From: Isoetes taiwanensis
Taxonomy: Eukaryota > Streptophyta > Lycopodiopsida > Isoetales > Isoetaceae
DNA length: 64,000 nt
Assembly (NCBI GenBank): GCA_021234155.1
Contig: JAJEKV010000004.1
Coordinates: forward strand, 5,338,109 to 5,402,108
Direction: 5' to 3'
Part shown: positions 58,090 through 64,000 of the stretch, in pieces
Layout: every line of letters begins with the position of its first letter
Position numbering within the stretch: the first letter of the stretch is position 1
Program-made: the position numbers and the translations under genes
The notes under the pieces: model-generated
The model's input: the letters and a program-made list of their open reading frames with translations, nothing else
What the model was told of the DNA's origin: nothing
Database searches by the model: none

Positions 58090-61000
58090 TCAACAAGTAC
58101 ATTGAACATTATAAAAAATATCATCTAATGCATCCTCAGACAGTAACGCATTAGCCTCTTCTCCCAAATCTTCTCTCAAAAATGAATTATGATTCATTTG
58201 TTCTCTCATATTTAGGACATCTCTTATAAATTTCCCAATAAGTTTACCTTCCAAATTAAAAAACTCCAGCAGGGTTGACGCCGAGATATTGTACCTATTG
58301 TTGGATTTCCACATAGGTTGGGCATCTCAAAAGCACGTGTTGCTCATCCTCCACTTCCTGCATATTACAAGTCTTACAAAGCCTCATTTCATGCGGAATA
58401 TCCCCCCATCTACCAACTTCCATCCCAAGCCTGTGTGAACTAAGTCTCATTCTGCTAATGGAGTGTCTAAGTTTCAGAGAAATACCTTCTCCCAAGTACC
58501 TGGCCTCTTGGAGTCCTGGATTTATATACTTTCTATAGAACTCTTTCTTTACTTCTGGAACTCTCCAATTCTTCATAGTAACATGTTCTGTAACCCACGC
58601 TCGGATATCCTTGTGATGGATATACAAATCCTGCATATTTAGTCCCCACTTCTACATCCATTCCTCCACGTCAGCATACCAACCCTTCATCTTTGTCTCC
58701 TCCATTGCCAAATACGGCAAACTATCATCAGCCCTTTCAAATCTTATCTTATACAGATATGTAAGCAACTTACACAAAGCTTATGCTTCTACTGGCAGCA
58801 TATCACATTCAGCCAATAGCATATCATATGGAGTTTGTGCTTTTGTACCCAATTCCGTTCTAAGAAACTTCTTCTGCACTTTCTCCACCTTTTTCCATGT
58901 ATCTGCCGCCAATCCTGGCCCCCAAACCTCACATCCATATAGCAATATTTTATGCGGACAAGCGTCTTATATAACATCCTTTTTCATGTTAAAATTCCAA
59001 ATTTCAGCTTTACCACTTCTACGTTGCATGCTATATAAGGCTTTCAATCCGCAGATTCACTCGTGTTCTCTGACCATATTCCAACTAGAGCTCTTATCAA
59101 CTTCCACTCCCAGATATTTATACGAGTTGACCAACTCTACTGACATGCCTTTATAATAAAATGCCAGATGTTCTGTCTTATTAGCTCCAAAGACTATCAG
59201 TTTTGTTTTTGCTAAATTTATTTGCATCCCTTTGCTATCACAAAAATGTGCGAGAGCATCCAAGTGCTTACGCATCCCACATTATTGGCGAGATAGGATG
59301 ACTACATCATCTGCATAAAGCAAAAGCAATATCACATAGCCATTCACCACTGTCCCATCCCCTCCATGTTCCATCATCCAGTTTTCCAACTCATCAATAA
59401 ACAACCCGAACAATGTAGGAGATAAGGGGCAGCCCTGTTTGACTCCAATATTACTCACCACAACATCTTCACATTCATTTACGTAGGGGAGGGAAAGTTG
59501 CACCAAGACCTTCTCATATAATATCTTGACCGCTTGCCTTAGCGTCATTGGAACTCCAATTAGTTCCATTCTTTGCCAGAGATTGGACCTATTTACTGTG
59601 TCAAAGGCTTTAGCATAATCCACAAAAAGAGCATATAAAGGCCTTTTTTTACCAATGACTGAATCTATCATGGCACGCAGAGTTATCAGATGGTCTATGG
59701 TAGACCGCTCAGGTCTAAATCCTGCTTGCCCCATAGCCCTAACTCCATTTCCTTCTGCCCACATACTAATCTTAGTGTTTAACATTGTAGCCACTAATTT
59801 TGCAAAAAAATTGCAAATCATAATCATTCTATAATTACCTGGATCTTTGTCGTCTCCTGCTTTGTATAACGGAATAACTCTGTTAACTTGCCACGAGCGG
59901 GGAAAGCCCTCTTTTAAAGCTGCATTTACTAGCTTCAACAACATTGCATGGGTTAAACCTCCAGCCCATTTGAACATCTCTGCAATCAACCCCTGTGCAT
60001 CAGCTGCTTTACCATTTGCAAGCTTACTCAAACCCTGTTCCAAGTCTTCAGGAGTGAACTCATATTCACCAGCAGAGAGATATGTGATCTCTTCCATATC
60101 AGAAATACCAGACACATGATAGAGCTTGTGCACTTGGCCTAGCAAAGCATTAGCTTCTAAAGCTGCTTCTTGTTTTACCCTGGGTTTCAATCTATTCCAA
60201 AATTGCTTTGGATTCAGCAATAACTCCTCCACCATAACTTGCTGCTTCCGATATATATACTTTTTATTTTTAGACTTGGTCATCTTTATATATTTTTTCT
60301 TCAAATTTTCCCTTTCCACCCCTTTCACTTTTTTGAACTCTGCCCTTTTTGCTTTACAATCTCCATCAAACCATGCATTACAAGGGAGACCCTTCAATTT
60401 CCATTTTGATATAAAGCACACAGTAGCAGCATCCAAAACCATTTTGGCAAGCTTCTCACTAAGAGTATTAACATCCTCTGGCCAATCAATTTCAAGTGCC
60501 TTTTCTTCACACAACTTCTCATATTGAGCCGCCTTGTTATATTGCATATTAATCCTTTGCCTGCATGTTGTATCACTATTTATTTTTCGCTGCAAATTTT
60601 TTACACGTATCACAACTGATAAAGGTGCATGATCACTTATGTGTGGCATTGCTTCCTCTATCTGAAAGTCCACCATTTGTTTGACAAGGGATGCCCGAGC
60701 TAAAACCAAATCCACAACACTAGCGTCTCTACAAGTGAGCTTACCAGAGTGTGGAAATCTGCTTATGCCATTATATATTAGCAAGTCCAAGCCACTACAC
60801 ATATTAAGTACATGGTTACCCTGTGGAGTGGGCCACCTTACTTTGTCTTGAGAGTTACAATTCCAACCCTGCTCCTCTACCTCCAACTCATCTAACATTA
60901 CCACCCACACCGGATCGCCTTCTGTACTTGTTATTGCTGCCTGCTTGTTCGCCACTCTTCCATTAAAATCACCCATCAGCACAATCTCCCCTTCCTGTAA

Positions 61001-61414
61001 GAGCAGCATAGCATCTTGTTCTAACTGATAAAAAAGATCATCCCTGTCCATATTCCCAGCATTATATACAGGTGAACCACGTGGCAGAAAGTAGCATCCT
61101 GCAACAAAAATTTTTCCATACTGTCCTGGGATTTCAATCCAAATATGCTGCATAGAACCATAGTGCAATACTAGCTTTATCATATGCCTAATACTTTTTC
61201 TTATATAACATGCAACCCCTCCATGCCCCTTTAATCTCCATGATTTCTCATACCAAACAGAGTGAAGCAACATAAAATCATTTATTTCTGGTAAACCTTT
61301 TTCTTCATGTTCACAAGTCTCTAGAAAAAAAATAACATCAACATTCTCAAGCAAAAAACTGATTACATCTACTTTATACTGACTATTGGAATCAATATTC
61401 CTGCACACAATCAT
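58090..61414 (-). pseudogene. LINE 2 ORF2: endonuclease, reverse transcriptase, zinc finger
   Basis: Open from ATG 61414 for 710 codons. The endonuclease has EIVLMGDFNGRVANKQAAIT and HISDHAPLSVVIRVKN. RT has GLSKLANGKAADAQGLIAEM, DPGNYRMIMICNFFAKLVAT, QAGFRPERSTIDHLITLRAM, LFVDYAKAFDTVNRSNLWQR, VKQGCPLSPTLFGLFIDELE and the catalytic LLLYADDVVILSRQ. A single TAA (59,282-59,284) follows. The same frame then continues (MRKHLDALAHFCDSKGMQIN, LVNSYKYLGVEVDKSSSW) and again at 58,636-58,295 to the finger CKTCNMQEVEDEQHVLLRCP. Minor frame changes lie near 58,790-58,980 and 58,300. Role: target-primed reverse transcription. Confidence 0.9.
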
Positions 61415-61428
61415 GGGGTCTCAAATCC

Positions 61429-62802
61429 CTATGCCTCCACCAAATTATCCACAATTACCTTTCCTTTTTTCCAATATGCTTTCTGACCGTTTTGCCTGGC
61501 AGTTTTATATTTCTGTACTTCTGCTTTATGCTGAATGAATTGCTCCTTAGTAAAGTCTTCATTTATCCATACTGATTGACCCTTCAATGCACTTCTTTTT
61601 TTTAACACATTCATTCTGTACTCTCTGCTTACAAACTTCACAATGGTATGTCTAGGTTTCCCAGATGAAAAAAATTTGCCCACTCGGAATGCTTCAACAA
61701 CTCCACAATCAAGAATACCAAGTTTATCTTTGAAAAACTGACTTACCTCTGTTTTCGTATTTTCTGCATGTTCTTCTGGCAAGCCCACCAAGCGGAGATT
61801 AAGCAGTCTATTTTTCTTCTCTTGGTCTTCCATGAAATCTGTAAGTTGCTGCTTTAATCCAATAAAGCAGTTGTCATCATGAGCATCATATCCATTGTGA
61901 TCAACATATCCATTGGTTTCTGTTTGTTCATGTTGTTCTGTCTCTGCCCTCAACTCAGCTTTTATGGTCTCCATTTCTTGCTTGAGATCATCCTTTATGT
62001 TGTCAATTTCTTTCTTTAAATCTATCTTCATAATTTCTCTCATTTCTTGCATCAATCCCTGTAAAGCCCCTTTGAATACTTCATGGAATAACTCCCTGAC
62101 ACAATCACGAATCATCTCTTTCAGGCCTAAATCTGCTCCTAAGAGACCCATGATCCCATCTGCACTGCCAAGAACAGACCCAACTTGTTTTTTCTCTGAA
62201 ATATGCTCAGTAATAACATTCTTTGCTGCCATCCCAGCTTGTTTCTTTGCTCCCTTTACTGTTTCCGGTTGCCCATTTGCAGAATCTAAATGCCTCTTTG
62301 CTGAATCTGCAGCTCTGGAACATCCCTTTGCTACTTCAATTTCAGTTTTTTCTGCAACAAGTTGTCCTTTAACTGGCTCGATTTCTGCAACAGGTTGTCC
62401 CTTTAATGTTTCCAATTTCCCCTTTGAAGATTCCGGATGCCCCTTTGCGCTGTAACATTCCTTTGCTGTTTCGATTTCAGTTCCTTCTGCAACGACATCA
62501 TTTGTTGGCTCGATATTTGCATAGAGTTGACCTGTTGTTTCGGCCTATAACAGATTATTGGTTTTTGCATCGTGACCTGTTGTTTCGGCCTGTAACAGAT
62601 TTGCATCGTGCACATCAGTGGTCAGCCCATCGGTTTTTGCATGGTGCTCATCAGAGGTCAGCCCATCCACGACCCCATCTACAACAGCCCATCCTTTTTT
62701 TGAACCTGACGCTGTATCAGGATCAGGTGTGGTCCCCCCTGATGCATCCCCAGAGGTAGTGACAGACCGAGTTTTCTTTGCTCTAGTCTCCTTCTGCGCC
62801 AT
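61429..62802 (-). pseudogene. LINE 2 ORF1 protein
   Basis: ATG 62802 opens MAQKETRAKKTRSVTTSGDA. A region of repeats (KQQV, KGQPVAE, SAKRHLDSANGQ) with frame changes near 62,545 and 62,410 follows. From 62,415 the protein is open for 328 codons: LGLKEMIRDCVRELFHEVFK, a coiled coil (KKEIDNIKDDLKQEMETIKA), then an RRM-like L1 ORF1 core (NLRLVGLPEEHAENTKTEVS, GVVEAFRVGKFF, RHTIVKFVSREYRMNVLKKR). It stops 14 bp before ORF2. Expected to bind element RNA. Confidence 0.75.
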
Positions 62803-62893
62803 CGGAGGGAGGGAGGGAGGGAGGGAGGGAGAGAAGTGAAGTGAAGTGTATTACGTCTTTTGGGAGGCCTCCCAGGCCTATAAGACGACATTA

Positions 62894-63998
62894 TTATACA
62901 TCATAGTCATAAAAAATTAGATGAGTTTCCAATTCCTCATCCAATTCCTCACTCTCACTCAATGCATCCTCTTCTTCTATTAGGATATTTACATTTTTAG
63001 TACAACTCTCTCTATGCTGTAGAGTCTCAATTAAAAAGGATCCAATTCTATTTCCTTCCAATCCAAAAAAGGTATGTAAATCAGGCACGTTGATGCCATA
63101 TCTGTCTCGTATTATACTATAGGCTGGACACTTAAGTATGACATGGTCTTCGTCTTCTATCTCATCTTTGCCGCATACTTTGCAGCATCTCATGGTTCTC
63201 GGAGTAGTACCCCATCTCCCAACCTCCACACCTAGATGGTGCGAGCTCTACAAAATCGAAGCCCTGTTACGACGTCTATTACGACGTCCAAACGTCATTT
63301 AAACGTCGATCAACGACGCAGAATCGTCGATAAACGACGCCTATTACGACGTCTGGACAGCCCCATGCCACGCCGGCCAACGCAACACGTCAGCTCTGTT
63401 TGACGTCGTTCAACGACGTCAGGCTGACGTGTCTTGACAAGCAGGACTGCCAGCTTGGCAACAGCCCCATGCCACGCCGGCCGATGCGACACGTCAGTTC
63501 TGAGAAACGACGTTCAACGACGTCGAAGTCGTCAAACGACGTTGACGTCGTTCTTCGTCGACTTGTCGTCGTTTTTCGACGTCGCGACGTCGTTGAAGGT
63601 CGACTATCCCTTGTAGTCGAGCTGAGCCGGATTCTGCTGATATTGTGCCTCTTCTTTATCGATAAGTTCTCCTTTAGATGTATTGCCTCATCCAATGTAG
63701 GATTCATATGCATCTTGTACAATATCATCTTAGTCTTTGGGCTCATCCACATTTTTCTTCTAACCTTTTCATAGACCCATGTTCTCAGGTTGTCAATGGA
63801 AATTGCCTCTTCCCACATGATATCCCATCTTTCAAGCCATGTCTTGACATCAGCAAACCATCCTTTATGTTCAGTGTTCAGGCAAGCATAATATGGAATG
63901 CGTGTGGCATCCATCTTTTTTATTTTAGCAAGGTACCTAATGCATTTGAGTAAAGCTTCCCCTTCAAGTGGCATAGTGCCGCATTCGGCAAGCATCAT
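62894..63998 (-). pseudogene. LINE 3 ORF2 C-terminus split by a MITE
   Basis: The frame from the window edge (MMLAECGTMPLEGEALLKCI, WLERWDIMWEEAISIDNLRT, NISRIRLSS) is cut by a 370-bp insertion. It resumes with VEVGRWGTTPRTMRCCK and the finger CKVCGKDEIEDEDHVILKCP, and ends at 62,894 after DALSESEELDEELETHLIFY. Removing the insertion and one 6-bp target duplication (376 bp) restores one continuous frame, so this part of the ORF was intact when the MITE landed. Confidence 0.85.
63248..63617. mobile_element. CpG-rich MITE in LINE 3
   Basis: Flanked by CGAGCT at 63,242-63,247 and 63,618-63,623. The ends are CTACAAAATCG... and ...TATCCCTTGTAGT, giving a short CTACAA inverted end. The interior is packed with ACGACGT/CGTCGTT motifs and an internal duplication of GCCCCATGCCACGCCGGCC (63,361 and 63,466). 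No coding capacity. Superfamily not assigned. Confidence 0.8.
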
Positions 63999-64000
63999 CG

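Larger units (their letters stand above)
58031..62832 (-). mobile_element. LINE 2: nearly complete non-LTR retrotransposon
   Basis: Leftward: short (CCCT)n 5' end (62,807-62,830), ORF1 (62,802-61,429), ORF2 (61,414-58,090), 3' UTR, and a tail of three ATTTC pentamers (58,031-58,048) running into (CT)n. Its 5' end touches the 3' tail of LINE 3. ORF2 has a single stop over its first 700 codons, so the copy is young or lightly damaged. Confidence 0.9.
62833..64000 (-). mobile_element. LINE 3: 3' part, continues beyond window
   Basis: Same family as LINE 2 by its C-terminal protein. The 3' tail is three ACTTC pentamers (62,833-62,847). It is interrupted by a MITE at 63,248-63,617. Confidence 0.85.

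Overview
The window looks like repeat-rich nuclear DNA of a land plant. The evidence is broken pieces of plant host genes with introns (a vacuolar H+-ATPase subunit a, a GT77-type glycosyltransferase, an armadillo-repeat protein) surrounded by Ty1/copia, Ty3/gypsy, LINE, SINE and MITE sequences. Species cannot be fixed from the sequence; a large-genome, possibly non-seed plant (fern-like) is only a guess. I found no intact host gene. Nearly all long open frames belong to mobile elements or captured fragments.

Layout. 1-5.9 kb: armadillo pseudogene, a tRNA-derived SINE, otherwise empty. 5.9-7.6 kb: copia 5' LTR with a duplicated primer-binding site and a gag interrupted by a tandem pair of SINE-like insertions. 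8.0-8.3 kb: a MITE. 8.3-11.2 kb: two exons of a plant gene on the minus strand, then the last exons of a V-ATPase subunit a pseudogene on the plus strand. 12.5-13.3 kb: inverted-repeat, CACTA-like sequence. 13.4-16.8 kb (minus): a non-autonomous LTR retroelement with two degenerate ORFs, one of which carries a histone H3 domain. 16.9-31.5 kb: four near-identical 3.65-kb tandem units of a Tat-like Ty3/gypsy element (minus) in which an RNase H domain lies between protease and reverse transcriptase. The full gag and LTR-like leader follow to 33.7 kb. 33.7-40.1 kb: a GT77 fragment split by a 5.65-kb chromovirus with LTRs and a 5-bp target duplication. 40.1-42.6 kb: a copia element on the minus strand. 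42.6-54.4 kb: a second copy of the RNase-H-first gypsy element, on the plus strand, whose leader was hit by a LINE (42.9-48.5 kb), followed by an inverted LTR-like segment. 54.4-58.0 kb: duplicated non-coding blocks, short hairpins and GA microsatellites. 58.0-64.0 kb: two head-to-tail LINEs on the minus strand, one carrying a CpG-rich MITE.

How the parts relate. Most of the structure comes from nested insertion and tandem amplification. Three points stand out: the gag-like/histone H3 chimera inside an LTR element; the protease-RNase H-RT order, seen in two independent loci; and differences among tandem units that cluster at CAG/CTG sites, which may be base-calling artefacts rather than biology. 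Many stops and homopolymer frameshifts should therefore be checked against reads before the genes are called dead.
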